Below, one piece after another: positions 19,938-30,842 of a stretch of 64,000 nt of DNA; within the stretch, counting starts at the first letter, position 1, and the number at the start of each line of letters is the position of its first letter. Source of the stretch: Picocystis sp. L7 (Eukaryota > Chlorophyta > Picocystophyceae > Picocystales > Picocystaceae); assembly GCA_020975725.1 (NCBI GenBank), contig QXJR01000028.1:62001-126000 (forward strand), in the 5' to 3' direction. The notes beneath the pieces are model-generated. The model was not told the origin of the DNA. It ran no database searches and saw only the letters and a list, made by a program, of their open reading frames with translations. The translations under genes and the position numbers were made by a program.

Positions 19938-21290
19938 ATGCGAGCGCTGCCGAGGCTACCTCGTGCAGCAGTGAGGCGCAGAAGGCTCCAAGTGTCCGCC
20001 TCGAACGGAGCCAAGGATGGCGGCGGGATCGAATTGCAGCCTCCACGTGGAACGAGAGATTTCTTCCCGCCGGAAATGCGTTTGCAGAAGTGGTTGTTCG
20101 ATCATTTTCGCAAGGTTTCGGTAACGTTTGGATTCGAAGAAGTCACCGCACCAGTACTGGAGAGCGAAGCCTTGTTCACGAGAAAAGCCGGAGAAGAAAT
20201 CACCCAACAACTGTACAATTTCGAGGACAAAGGCGGTCGAAGGGTGGCACTGAGGCCGGAGCTGACACCTTCATTGGCACGAATGGTGCTCCAAAAGGGC
20301 AAGGGGTTGCCCCTGCCTGCAAAGTGGTCTTCTGTCGGACAATGCTGGAGATACGAGAGGATGACTCGTGGTAGGAGAAGAGAGCACTACCAATGGAATA
20401 TGGACATTGTGGGAGTGGAGGGAATGGAAGCCGAAGCGGAGCTTTTGGCTGCCGTCTGCACCTTCTTCACCAACGTGGGACTCTCGCAGCGACAAGTAGG
20501 AATCCGTATATCTTCCCGGAAGGTCCTGCAGACTGTCCTCGAAAAGTGCGGCATCCCAGCCGAATCGTTCGCCCCTGTTTGCATTGTGGTAGATAAGCTG
20601 GATAAAATTTCGAAAGAGAAGGTGAGGGAAGAGTTGAGTGCTCTCCATGTAGCACCAGAAGCCGTCGAAAACATCTTGAAAGCCTTGGAAGTGGATTCCA
20701 TTTCAGGACTCGCTCAGCTCTTGGGGGATGAGTCAGAGGCTGTGCAAGAGCTTCGCCGCCTCATGGAGCTTCTAGAGGGGTATGGTCTCTCCGATTGGGT
20801 AAAGTTTGATGCATCAGTTGTGCGGGGATTAGCCTACTACACAGGCATCGTGTTTGAGGGCTTTGACAGGGAAGGGAAATTGCGTGCGATTTGTGGAGGT
20901 GGTCGCTATGACAGACTGCTGTCCACTTTTGGCGGAGAGGATTTGCCCATGTGTGGGTTTGGATTTGGGGACGCTGTGATCATTGAGTTGCTGAAAGAGC
21001 AGGGCTTGTTGCCCGAGCTCCTCCCAGAGGTGCAGGATGTTGTGTTTGCGTTAGACTCCACGCTCCAAGGACCGGCTGCCTCTATTGCCATGAGGTTGCG
21101 GACGATGGGCAGAAACGTAGACCTGGTGCTAGAGGAGAAGAAAATGAAATGGGTGTTCAAGCATGCTGAGCGACTGGGTGCCCAACGGCTGCTACTTGTG
21201 GGATCGAACGAATGGGAGCGAGGAGTGGTGAGGGTGAAGGACCTCTCCAAGCGGGAAGAGGCGGATGTACCTTTGGACAAACTAGCATAA
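19938..21290 (+). CDS. hisS: Histidyl-tRNA synthetase, probably organellar
   Basis: 450 residues. The first 25 (MRALPRLPRAAVRRRRLQVS) are basic and acid-free, typical of a plastid or dual mitochondrial/plastid targeting peptide. The class II catalytic core follows: PPRGTRDFFP, motif 2 with RYERMTRGRRREHYQWNMD, the histidine-specific LAYYTGIVFE and GGGRYDRLL, and motif 3 GFGFGDAV. A C-terminal anticodon-binding domain covers about residues 345-440. The enzyme charges tRNA-His; the sequence style is bacterial, as expected for an organellar enzyme. The frame is open upstream to 19779, but that extension looks like leader sequence. Convergent with the SLC25A44-like gene, 134 bp away. Confidence 0.93.
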   Translation: MRALPRLPRAAVRRRRLQVSASNGAKDGGGIELQPPRGTRDFFPPEMRLQKWLFDHFRKVSVTFGFEEVTAPVLESEALFTRKAGEEITQQLYNFEDKGGRRVALRPELTPSLARMVLQKGKGLPLPAKWSSVGQCWRYERMTRGRRREHYQWNMDIVGVEGMEAEAELLAAVCTFFTNVGLSQRQVGIRISSRKVLQTVLEKCGIPAESFAPVCIVVDKLDKISKEKVREELSALHVAPEAVENILKALEVDSISGLAQLLGDESEAVQELRRLMELLEGYGLSDWVKFDASVVRGLAYYTGIVFEGFDREGKLRAICGGGRYDRLLSTFGGEDLPMCGFGFGDAVIIELLKEQGLLPELLPEVQDVVFALDSTLQGPAASIAMRLRTMGRNVDLVLEEKKMKWVFKHAERLGAQRLLLVGSNEWERGVVRVKDLSKREEADVPLDKLA

Positions 21291-21323
21291 AGTGATACGT
21301 TCCTCCTTGAAAAGAGGCGGAGA

Positions 21324-21329
21324 TTTATT
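21324..21329 (-). terminator. AATAAA poly(A) signal, SLC25A44-like gene
   Basis: AATAAA on the minus strand 96 bp after the stop codon. Confidence 0.5.
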
Positions 21330-21424
21330 TCACGCAAAGCCCTCCTTCGTGGTTGGTCACTTTGCAAGCTCTGCCATGTCATTCCATGACAAACGAGTTT
21401 CCATCCCTCTGCTCCAGCACCCCT

Positions 21425-22447
21425 TCAGTGCGAAGCTGGCTCCGGAAGAGTACTCATGCGCTTGATGAGTTCGTATACAGACACCATACAGGTGCCCCAC
21501 AAACTCACAGACATCATCCTTGGCACGACTCCTTTGTACAGACCCCGCACCCCACTGTCTCGAAGGACATCCGCCAGCACTTTGGTTGCGAGTGGCTTTT
21601 TCCCACGCTCGTCCAGCGGGGACACTTGCAACCGGGTCTTGATAACGTCTAAAGGGTTGGTGCAGAAGGCCGCAGTGCATCCTGCTAGTATTCCAGACAT
21701 AGCTTGTACCTTGACCAAGCTGCTCCCTTGCCTTTGCTCGTCCTTCGTCACACCACCTTCATTACGGATCAGATGCTCTTCGGGAAAGATGTGCTTCCAG
21801 ACAAGCTGTTGGTATGCACCATAGGACCCCCACCAAATGGCACTGTTTGGTACAAACGTGGCCACGGAAGCTCCAAACCCTCGATAGAGCCCTCGGGGAC
21901 CTTCGCTCTTCCAAATGGCTTGTGCCACCCGCCATCCGTTGGGTCTGTTGTTCACGGACTTGTTGATCATTTGCCTCTGAGAGATGACTTCCACGGGCAC
22001 AAACACGCACTGTGTGAGCAGGGAAGAAGCGCCTCCAGCTCCAAAATTGATTGCTCCGGCTGCAGCTGCGTCGGAAAGCCAGCCATCGCCCACACCTTTG
22101 GCGGCCACCGACTTGAACGCTTCCAGGGCACCGAGGTAGATGAATCGTGCAGGTATTTTGCCGGCCACGATGGTGCCCATGCCTTTGTACAGCCCTTGGA
22201 TCCCTTCTTCTCTGCAGATGGTCCTCGCGAGCGTGGCGGTATCACGCAGTCCGTACCGTTCTTGACTCACCATCATCCTGGTCTTCAGCACGCTCAGTGG
22301 GAACAGTCCCAGGGCCACGGTCCCGAAGAGTCCTGCACCGTATCCGAAGAACTTGCGTTTGTCCATCCGATCCCAGTCCATCCCGTTCTTCCAGTTGGCG
22401 TTCTGCGCCTCCGGTACCCGCGAAGAAGGCACGGTCTGCGCCTCCAT
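21425..22447 (-). CDS. Mitochondrial carrier, SLC25A44-like
   Basis: 340 residues with three mitochondrial-carrier repeats. The Px[DE]xx[KR]xR-type motifs are FPLSVLKTRMMV, VPVEVISQRQMI and NPLDVIKTRLQV; the first two are degenerate at the acidic position. The start of repeat 1, WDRMDKRKFFGYG, is characteristic of the SLC25A44 group, whose animal member imports branched-chain amino acids and whose plant members are poorly defined. A 20-residue polar extension precedes repeat 1. Six transmembrane helices are expected in the inner mitochondrial membrane. The substrate cannot be read from the sequence. Confidence 0.87.
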   Translation of the reverse strand: MEAQTVPSSRVPEAQNANWKNGMDWDRMDKRKFFGYGAGLFGTVALGLFPLSVLKTRMMVSQERYGLRDTATLARTICREEGIQGLYKGMGTIVAGKIPARFIYLGALEAFKSVAAKGVGDGWLSDAAAAGAINFGAGGASSLLTQCVFVPVEVISQRQMINKSVNNRPNGWRVAQAIWKSEGPRGLYRGFGASVATFVPNSAIWWGSYGAYQQLVWKHIFPEEHLIRNEGGVTKDEQRQGSSLVKVQAMSGILAGCTAAFCTNPLDVIKTRLQVSPLDERGKKPLATKVLADVLRDSGVRGLYKGVVPRMMSVSLWGTCMVSVYELIKRMSTLPEPASH

Positions 22448-23692
22448 CTTCGTCCCTCTTCCGCCGACGTCGACTCCACTCGGATGGTTTCGTGGTGTAT
22501 TGCTTTGGAGGGGGAATTCGAGTTGGGGATCTCCTCGAGGATCCGGGAGGGATCCGAAACACGTTCACAACATTGGATGGGATGGATCCGAAACCATCCT
22601 ACCCATGCATGGTGCGAAGACGATGCAAATACAAAAACAAGCTCAAGGCAAGGAAGGGCAGGCACGCCGATGCCAAGAAAACGCTTATCGTGGTCGAGGC
22701 ACGTCCATGAGTTCCGAATCGAACCCGTCCTACGCGTGGCCCATCTTTGTCACGCGTGGATGCCCACGGTTGAGTTAGCGATGCTTGGAAGGGACACCGA
22801 TTGGTCGTTTGCATGACCACATTCTTGCATGCGCGCGTGTTGGTTTGAGCAACAGCTTTTCGGGCCACCCATTCCGATGCTGGTGATGAACGAGATGCTT
22901 CTTACGAGCTTTGGAGTGAAGAACTTGCCATGCTCGACGAGATCGACGACCATTGTTTGGTTTGCGCCGCGGACTCGATTGTCGCATGGAGCGATGCCGT
23001 GGTAGACTTTGGCAGTGTCGGTTCAACCCTTCGACATGGCTCGTTCTTGAAGGAGCATAGACGTTTGGGCGCCTCCTTTCACCCCGAATACCGAGGGGGG
23101 GCAATTACGAGTGAGACGTGTGCGATCCGAACTCCTCCGAAGCACCCATTGCTTCCAGCGTCACCAAGGCACGCCGGCACGCACGTGGAAGGAGCGTTGC
23201 ATCGTGATGGACCACTTGATGGTTCGAAGGTTTGTTTTCCTTTCGACCACCTTTTTCCTTCCCGTGCTAGTGCGTACACGTGTGACTTGGCATGGAACCG
23301 GGATTGGACCTTCTACGCCCCTTGTTTCGTGGTCCACGTCCCTCTCCCACCCATCGAGGGTGGGGGAAGGGATGCGTTTCTCGTACGTGTTCTCTGGCTT
23401 GGCTTTTTCGTGTCTCCTCCCCCTCCCCCCCGCACACCCTCCCCTTGCCATCCCTTTTACGACCGTTGGACGGGTGGGGAGGGCACCGAGGGAGATCCAG
23501 TGGACCGTTGGTGGGACGGGACGAAGGTCGACAGACACACCGAGGGAGGGAGGGAAACCCGAATTGAAACATCCAAGACGACAGATTCAGGTGGGATCGC
23601 GTGCGCGTGCTGCGTTCTTCCGACGTTCGACGAGGAAGGGACGAGGCCAACGCACGAGGAAGGAAGGTTGGAAGCAAGCAGGAGGTCCTGGT
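22448..23692. other. Divergent intergenic region
   Basis: 1.2 kb between the start codons of the carrier gene and the coiled-coil gene. The plus-strand frame of the coiled-coil gene remains open back to 23111, but the encoded sequence there has no coherent character. C-rich tracts occur near 23410-23450. No other gene recognised. Confidence 0.4.
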
Positions 23693-25441
23693 ATGCCTCG
23701 CAGGGCGCCCTTGGGGGTGCGCAACGGGGAAGTGGGCGAAGACAGCACACGAGAAGAATGGAAGTTGTGGCACGCAAAAACACGCGAAACCATGCATGCA
23801 ACACTCCTCTGCCAAATAGGCGAAAGGAACCAGGAACAATTGGGCGTCGAACGAATCCAAGTGGAAAGGGGGCAAGAACAAATCCAAGACACGGTCTCGG
23901 AACTGAGCGAGGAGTCGCGTCGACAGCCGGAATTCGAAACCCGGACCCAAGACCAAGAGCACGTTTTCGTCCCCTTCACTCCTTCGAAGCTGCGGAACGG
24001 AACGATAGAGAATCCGGATGCAGGGAAAGAGGAGCAGGTAGAAGAAAACGCTGCGGAAAACGTCGGGGAAGGGGCCCAGACCGACCATCCGTCACTCCTG
24101 CATCGACTCCTCGTCAGGCAAATCCACGCTTTGCACACCGAAAACGACCAGCTCAAGTCAGGAAAAAAACCATTCCGCTCTGATGTACATACGATGCATG
24201 CGGAGGTGGAAGCAGGGTCCACCAAAGCCTCCGACCGTTTAGAAATAGCCAAGACAAGGCTCCAAAAAAAAAACCAGGAGGTTGAAGAGAAAGCCAAAGA
24301 AATACGAGGGCTTGAAAGCACCATAGCACAACTTAATGCAGTGCTATCCAGGAAAGACCAAGATCTAATCAGGTACCAGACCTTACTCCGAGAGAACGAG
24401 GGCCGTCTACTAGAGGTGCAAACATCAGGTGATCGTTGCAAGAAGAAGCTGGAAGACCAGATTGTGATTGCCTTGAGAAAGGTTGCAGACACTCGCTCCA
24501 GTATGGTGGAGGTCAAAGAGGAATTGACCCAATCAAAGAGAAAAGTAAGCATACTGGAAGCTTCTAAGAAAGCCGAGGTTGAAGAACTAACTGCAGAAGT
24601 GCAGAAGCTCAAGTCTCAGAAAGGCGAGCTGCAGGCACTCCTTGTACGCAAGACTGCAGAGCACGAGAAGCTCGAAGCAGAAATAAGGATGATGGGAGAA
24701 GAACTGAAGCAGACACAAAAAATTGTAGAAAGAAGCAGGGCAGCCGATGCCGAGTCCCAGATGGAGTTTGAGGACTTGTTCGGGCAAGTGCGTATTCTTG
24801 AATGTGAGGTCAAGGACCTCGTCGCAAACCAAAACGAGCAGAAAGCTCTGGCCGAATCAGCTTTGCAAGAGAAGACGAAAGTTTTACATGCACTTCGATT
24901 GCTTCAAAAGCAATTCGAGCAGCTCAAGCTTGACCTTGCTCAAGAGCGAATTGGCAGCGCTCGGGAGAGTTCCCGTGTGGCGGAGCTGGAACAAAGCAAT
25001 GTAGCACTTACTGCACAATGCCAGCATGCAGAGCAGAGCACTTGTAAACTACAGGAAGAAGTCCAGGAGTTCAAGCTGGCAAAGACTGAGCTTGAAGCAG
25101 TGAATGAATTCCTTCGGGCGCGTTTGGAGAGGCTGGAGAGTCAGCCCAACGCAATGTACAGAGAGCTACAGGCAATGATGAAAGAGGCAGAACAAAAAGC
25201 GGAGGAGTTAGAAACCTTGCTCCAGCAGGAGCGCGATAAAAGCTTACAGATCGAACCAGCTGTGGAGCCGGCTTCACCGCCCCGGCAGCGCCGTATTACC
25301 TGGAAAAGAGTTGTGATCCTGCCCCTTGCATATGCCTTCATGACACTTTCAAGGACCATAGCACACCAAAGGCGACGAAAGAACATTTTTGAGTTGGAGC
25401 GAAAGAAATTGCTCAGCAGGAAGTATAACTTTTCAAACTGA
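23693..25441 (+). CDS. Coiled-coil protein with hydrophobic C-terminal segment, unknown
   Basis: 582 residues from the ATG that begins MPRRAPLGVRNGEVG. Residues about 170-520 are almost continuous heptad-type coiled coil, rich in Glu, Lys, Gln and Leu. The C-terminus has a moderately hydrophobic stretch (VVILPLAYAFMTLSRTIA, about 533-550) followed by a very basic tail ending RKYNFSN. This architecture suits a tail-anchored tether or golgin-like protein, but that is inference. No family recognised. The start is uncertain because the frame is open for 580 bp upstream. Its stop codon is only 42 bp from that of the convergent DPH5 gene. Confidence 0.6.
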   Translation: MPRRAPLGVRNGEVGEDSTREEWKLWHAKTRETMHATLLCQIGERNQEQLGVERIQVERGQEQIQDTVSELSEESRRQPEFETRTQDQEHVFVPFTPSKLRNGTIENPDAGKEEQVEENAAENVGEGAQTDHPSLLHRLLVRQIHALHTENDQLKSGKKPFRSDVHTMHAEVEAGSTKASDRLEIAKTRLQKKNQEVEEKAKEIRGLESTIAQLNAVLSRKDQDLIRYQTLLRENEGRLLEVQTSGDRCKKKLEDQIVIALRKVADTRSSMVEVKEELTQSKRKVSILEASKKAEVEELTAEVQKLKSQKGELQALLVRKTAEHEKLEAEIRMMGEELKQTQKIVERSRAADAESQMEFEDLFGQVRILECEVKDLVANQNEQKALAESALQEKTKVLHALRLLQKQFEQLKLDLAQERIGSARESSRVAELEQSNVALTAQCQHAEQSTCKLQEEVQEFKLAKTELEAVNEFLRARLERLESQPNAMYRELQAMMKEAEQKAEELETLLQQERDKSLQIEPAVEPASPPRQRRITWKRVVILPLAYAFMTLSRTIAHQRRRKNIFELERKKLLSRKYNFSN

Positions 25442-25483
25442 ACTTCATTGATATGCACGCTTTGAACTGATTCCTTACCCTTG

Positions 25484-26302
25484 CTACCTTGCGCCTGGAC
25501 CTCTGAACAAGTGTAAGACCTCCTTTTCTGTCTCGTGCACTTCCCCGCATACAATCAACGAGTGTAGCGGAGGGCCCATGTCGACTTCCAAGAGCTCGCC
25601 CATGGTCGCTGCCACTATTTTTTGATCCCTTTGCCCCATTCTGGCCACGCCCACGCACATGACGTCTTTCCCGCAAGCCCCCTCTTTCCTTGATTCTTCC
25701 ACTTCCAGCATCTGTTGGACGGCGGTTTGGATGCTCATGTACCTTGGTGGTTCGTATTCTTTCTTCCCACCACACAGCGCCTTTACGGTGAGTTCCTTGA
25801 CTCGGATGTCCAGCAGGCAAAGCGTGTGCAGTCCTCTTTCCCGGTTGGCTTTGAGTTTGTCGTAGAAGCTGTCTGGTTTCCAAGTTTCGGTGAAGAAGAC
25901 GAGGGAGATGCATTCTCCGTATCGGTAGAGTTGCAATCCACAAGCACCCACGCTGGTGAGGATGTTCGCATTGTGCACCACGCGCACTTCCACACCCCTC
26001 TGAGCTGCTCTGAGCTGCAAGTCGCTGTGGGTGGTGGCACAGAACGGATCGCCCACCACGAGGAACGCCACGTCTTCGGATTCTGCGGTAGCCAGCAGGT
26101 CTTCTTCGACGCGCTGCTCGGCGAATTCCCTATCTGCCACTTCGATTTTCACGCCGTACGCGGCTTCCAATTCCTCCACGCTCGCCGCCAGGACGCTGGT
26201 GTACGCCTCCAGCACCACCCTCCGACATCGTCGCACGGCCTCCAACCCTCGCAGTGTGATGTCGGAGGCGTCTCCAAGTCCCAAACCCACCAAGTAGAGC
26301 AT
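25484..26302 (-). CDS. DPH5: Diphthine methyl ester synthase (DPH5)
   Basis: 272 residues from the ATG of MLYLVGLGLGD, the exact family start. It is an SAM-dependent tetrapyrrole-methylase-fold enzyme that methylates the EF2 histidine intermediate in diphthamide synthesis. Family motifs: GLGLGDASDIT, VGDPFCATTHSDL, NANILTSVGACGLQLYRYG, FFTETWKPDSFYDKL and RMGQRDQKI. Full length for the family and cytosolic. The frame is open 26 codons further upstream, but that part is outside the conserved enzyme. Confidence 0.95.
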   Translation of the reverse strand: MLYLVGLGLGDASDITLRGLEAVRRCRRVVLEAYTSVLAASVEELEAAYGVKIEVADREFAEQRVEEDLLATAESEDVAFLVVGDPFCATTHSDLQLRAAQRGVEVRVVHNANILTSVGACGLQLYRYGECISLVFFTETWKPDSFYDKLKANRERGLHTLCLLDIRVKELTVKALCGGKKEYEPPRYMSIQTAVQQMLEVEESRKEGACGKDVMCVGVARMGQRDQKIVAATMGELLEVDMGPPLHSLIVCGEVHETEKEVLHLFRGPGAR

Positions 26303-27247
26303 TATGGACGCTTCCAATGCCTTTCGTCGATGCCGATGGCGTCCGCCACGGACACGCAAAGCGCTTCGAGTGAAGACCACACGTGCATGCCCGTCGGTCG
26401 AGCCGACCCTTGTTGTAGACCCGGATCGCCATCCTTTCTCGACGGAAAGGGTCCCGTTTCAAACGGATCGATCTTAAAGGGTGTCTCGTGGGGTTGAAAC
26501 CAAGCCAAGGATGGAACTTTGGCCCAGGCCCTGCAGGGAAGCAGATGGTGTTGGTCCACGATGAACAATATTGACCGAGTTTCATAGTGAACTCATATCG
26601 CAATAAGGCAACGTCCCACAGGTTCAATTGCCACATAAGGTGCTGTGGAAAGCGGATCCAATCACACATGCAACAGCAGCAGGTCCTGGATCCTAGGAAA
26701 CCAGGGTTGCTGGGGATGTTGGAGCAATACTGGCATTGCCTTACCTGATGGAATCGCTGGGGTGGATGGGCATCGCTGGCAACAAAGGAACCCCGCTACC
26801 ATTCAAGTACGCAAGATGAAAAACACAATAAGGAAGTAAGAGCATGCAGCCTGAATGGCAAGGCCAGGGGAGGTAGAAAACAAAGGCGTCCCAAACAATC
26901 TACTGTTGGCCTGGTGGATAGAAAGATGTCAATGCAAAGGTAGGATAGAAGGTTCGAGGATGCTTTAAAGTTCCAATGGGTATCAATCTTGACTTTTCCA
27001 CGGTCCCCTTCAAGTAAAGGGGTCCAACGTGGAATGGATGCAGCAATCCTTTGTCTCTATGAGAGCATTCCTGACTCCTTCAATCCATGTCGGATGAGCT
27101 CGTACCTGGCAGCTGAAAGAATTCCTTACAGGCTTGCCAGGGCATCTGTTTATGTAAAAGCTGCCTTGTAAGCTAGACATCAATGCTTTCATGCTCGTGC
27201 AAAATATGGAAGAAGAAAAAATACAAGTGCTTTGAGTGCCAGAAGCA
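26303..27247. other. Intergenic between DPH5 and Myb genes
   Basis: 945 bp holding the DPH5 promoter and the Myb gene 3' end. It is less GC-rich than the 5' flanks of other genes. No ORF or RNA gene I can support. Confidence 0.4.
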
Positions 27248-29386
27248 TCACTTCCCAAGTCTAGGCCGTTTCCTCTCCTGGTATTGTGGTGCTGGAACCT
27301 TAGCAGCAGCTTTGTGCTCGCCATGTCTGACAGGACCAGCCGGCTCTGCCGACCCTGTCTTCGCCCCAAAGCCTGCTTCAGAGGCATGGCAATCTCCCAG
27401 AACGGGGGTTTCTTCATCGCTACCACTCCCCGCAAAAGAGGATTTGTCTGATGATCCCCGCTTGCCCAAGCCTCCAGCTTGAGTGTCATCACCATCGCTT
27501 CCAGAGCCAGAACCACTCCCGTTTCCTTCCCTCTGGGAGCTCCAACGTGTAGGTCTGTTCTCGTTAAAACCATGTCTAGGACGTGGGGCATTCTGATTGC
27601 CGTCATTTCCATCACTGCCAGAGCCAGAGCCAGAGCCGTTGCCGTTCTGAGGATACATCGCAGTCAAGCTTCCACTACCATGACTGCTATAGCGATTCTG
27701 CATTACCGCCTCCTCAGGCGATGGACTTTTTGGGCCTCTTTCGTTGGTGGTGCCCGAGTCACCCAGCGGAGAAGCTTCACGAGCCTGACCTCTAGAGTTA
27801 GAATTGCCATTGGCTTTGTCCTCTTCACTAGTGTTGTCCTTGTGCATACTCTGGTTTTCGTTCTCTCTCTGACTCGGGTTACTGTATCTAGCATCATACG
27901 CGGAGCTTGTGGCAAGGGAGCTTCCACAATGAAAGCTTCGTCGTGCCTTCTGTTGTCGGAGCCTTGAAACTCTCTCGGCACGGCGTTTCGCATGATCTGA
28001 GGAAGGAGCTTGCCCATCCTGCTGGTGTATAGCAACCATTGCAGCCGCCATAGCAGCAGCATGTGCAGCATTGTTCTCGACTTGTCCCAGTGTTCCACCA
28101 GCCAGAGCTTGCGCCCCACCTCTAGTCGTGTACGCATTGGTGGCTGCAACAGTAGCAGCGGTGAAGGCTTGCTGCTGGCTTGGATCGCGCATGAAGGGCA
28201 TTGTGTTCCCGAACCAACGCTCAAATGCTGTTTTAAACATCGCTTGTTGAGCTTCAAGTCCTGCAGGCATGGATGATGCACTCAGACAGTGACTCCCAGG
28301 GTAAGCAAGCATTCCTGGGCCAAGAATTGGGCTTGGAAAAGCAGGAGTTGGCCCATCAGGTGCCCCCGCTTGCAGGCTAGATTGTCCAAGTTTGCCGTTC
28401 AAATCAGAAGGGGGCGCACTGCTGCTTTCGTAGTTGCCCTGACCTTGCTTAGTTTGATACATTGCTGAAATTCGGGCAAAGGCAGCCATGTGATCCTCGA
28501 TGGGATTCCGAGTGCTACCTTTATGCACTGCCTCAGGATCAAAGTGTTCCGCCAAAGTATTGCCGCCAAACGGCCCAGGCCACTGCATCATCCCAGGAAA
28601 TGGAGGAAATTGAAATGGCAATGGTGCGAACTGTCCTGACAAGTTCATGCTTGCTGAGGTTCTCATCAGCGCAGCCGAGGCAGCAGCAGCTGCTGCTGCC
28701 GCAAGGTCCATTTGGCCGGGTAGTCCGTTATCTCCCAGGTCTTTCGTGCCCAGCCCTGTCCCGGCCGAGGAAGAATCTTCAGCTTTCCTTGGGTACGGGT
28801 GGTTGGGCTTCCTCTTCGGCCTTGGGGGTGGAATGGCTATGTCTTCGCTTATTTTACCCCCTTTGTTGGCGGCTTCCTTCTCTAGTTTGGAGAAGAACTT
28901 CTGTGCGTGGCTGCGGATCTGGACTGCGGTTTTCGTTCCGATGTGCTCTTCGATCTTTCTCCACTGTCTTCCGAACAATTTGAGCCCTTCCAAGAATTTG
29001 TCGTGCTCTGCGTCCGTCCATCGCTCTCTCTCCTTGGTAATTGTGTACGGTTTCCTGACCTGAGTTGTGGGATGCCAGGGATGGGAAGAGGTCAGCAAGT
29101 TGCCCAAAGCCGTCGGTGTCGCAGGTCCTGTTCGTCGAGCTCTATCGCATCATCTCACCTTGGCGTTCGTGTGGGTCGGTGCGGACTCTTTGCTTTGCGT
29201 GGAGGTCCCAGGATGTCCGGCGACCGGCAGCAAGGCCGTCGGAGCCATTCCCGGCAGCGGCGCCAGTCCAACGGGCATGTTCGGCACTTGCCACGTTCCT
29301 GGATTCACCTGTGCGTTCTGCATGCCTGCTTGTGGCATTCCACGTGCAGGCGGTGGAGCGCTGGGTGGCGCCTTGTGACGATTCAT
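27248..29386 (-). CDS. REVEILLE/CCA1-type SHAQKYF Myb transcription factor
   Basis: Exons 29386-29159 and 29059-27248 (minus strand) give 679 residues. The 99-bp intron runs from GTGAG to CAACTCAG in phase 0 and creates the junction [14 protein letters not shown], the conserved entry to the domain. A single Myb/SANT repeat (about 84-132) contains [15 protein letters not shown] and the SHAQKFF signature, followed by the REVEILLE/LHY motif [16 protein letters not shown]. The rest is long and low-complexity, rich in Ala, Gln, Gly and Ser. In plants this family binds the evening element in the circadian system; in an alga a clock or light-response role is inference. Nuclear. The N-terminal 76 residues are Pro/Ala-rich. 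Confidence 0.9.
29060..29158 (-). other. Intron of the Myb gene
   Basis: 99 bp, GTGAG donor and CTCAG acceptor on the minus strand, phase 0. Its removal restores the family-conserved [13 protein letters not shown] entry to the SANT domain. Confidence 0.85.
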
Positions 29387-29830
29387 CGCGTGGTTGATGT
29401 CCGAAAAGTGTCGCGACGAACGGCGGAGGATCCGACCACGTATCCATGTTCGGGACGATCGGGCACGGCCCGTCGAGGAGAAGCTGCGATCGAACCAGCT
29501 CGAGGGATTCGTCCTCTGCGGTAGAAGGGATGGCATCTCGGGCGAGTCCGCGGCCGAGCTCGCCGAGTTCGGTTCGCTTTTTCTCCGAAGGGCCACCCTA
29601 TCGTCTGACTTCCTCCGAATCGATCCCGACTTGTGGGATTCATCGGCAGGTTTTGAGATCGGTCGGTCGTGGCCCCTGTGGGTCGCAGGGGCGTTCGAGC
29701 ACGGTCGGGGGAATCGTCCGAGCTGGCAGTTTTTCGGAGGGGATAGGAACGAATCGGGGTGAGGGCCCACAGAGGGATCGGTGGAGGGACGGGTGTGAAT
29801 CCACCCCGATCGAAGGGGGACCGGGACTGC

Positions 29831-29975
29831 CCCCGGAAGCGACTGAAAAATGGTCCCCCAAGGGGCTGAATTTCGGTCCCCCCCCCCTCCAGATGCACTT
29901 TCGAACAGATGCACCCCACTCGATCGACTTAACCCAGTGTTTACGAAGGGAAGGCGGGGAAACAAGAAGAGGGAC
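29831..29975 (+). repeat. Inverted repeat, left arm
   Basis: About 140 bp nearly identical to the reverse complement of 30411-30552, including AAAAATGGTCCCC, a C-run and CGATCGACTTAACCCAG. The last 25 bases diverge gradually. It lies about 445 bp upstream of the Myb start codon. Confidence 0.85.
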
Positions 29976-30410
29976 GGAACTACCATGTACGAAAGGATAG
30001 GAACGGGGAAGAACGTGGATCCGCGGAACGGAAACAAACCTAGTGGGTGGTCACGAGGTCATTCCCTTCCGTCTCAAGGCACCGTTGATGCAAGTTTTCC
30101 TCCCTTCTAGGTTCTTCGTGGGGAAAAAACGGGAGGAACAAAACATCTCTCATCCACGCACACTACAAATGCAAGACGATCTTCATGCGATCTCAAGGAT
30201 ACCACGTTGAAAGCATCTCGAAGCCTCACTTGGTGGTTCCGTGACAAAACGTCTGCAAGTTAGGGTTGCCACTCCTCCATGTAGCACCCCTTCTTCGGAG
30301 CACGTGATGTACCATTCGCTTCCAAACGGGCCACGTGATGCATGACCCATAGCAGGAACCTTCAGACAATTTTGTTGGTGTCGAATCGACCTTCTTGTTT
30401 GTAACCATTC

Positions 30411-30552
30411 CGTTCCTTTCGATTGTCCCCGTCTTCTCTTCGTAAACACTGGGTTAAGTCGATCGAGTGGGGTGCATCTGTTCGAAAGTGCATCTGGAGG
30501 GGGGGGGGACCGAAATTCAGCCCCTTGGGGGACCATTTTTCAGTCGCTTCCG
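30411..30552 (-). repeat. Inverted repeat, right arm
   Basis: Reverse-complement partner of 29831-29975; the loop between them is about 435 bp. Near identity shows a recent duplication. No terminal features of a known transposon family. Confidence 0.85.
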
Positions 30553-30842
30553 GGACTGCCCCCCACCCTGGCACGGGTGGTGAGAAGGGGCTCGGTCCCC
30601 TGCCCCCCCCCCCCCCTCGAAAGGCGAGACCATCCCGGGCAAAGATACTTTTTCCATCGCGAAAGATGTGTGGTCGAAAAACCATGCAACCGGGGATGGC
30701 TGTGGGGTCACCGTGGACCCGACCCTTCCTGCACCATCAACGTGGGGGGCGGAAAAGCACGAGAGAGGACCGTCCCTGTGGACAGGAGAAAGAGGCATGG
30801 GACAGGAGCTGGGGATCGAAGGAGAGGAGACGGGGCCAGGAT

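Noticed and set aside
19938-21290. Bacterial contamination or horizontal transfer suggested by the bacterial-type HisRS
   Set aside because: A targeting peptide and surrounding nuclear genes are present; bacterial-type synthetases are normal for organelles.
23111-23692. Upstream extension of the coiled-coil gene
   Set aside because: The frame is open but the encoded residues show leader-like composition with no heptads or domains.
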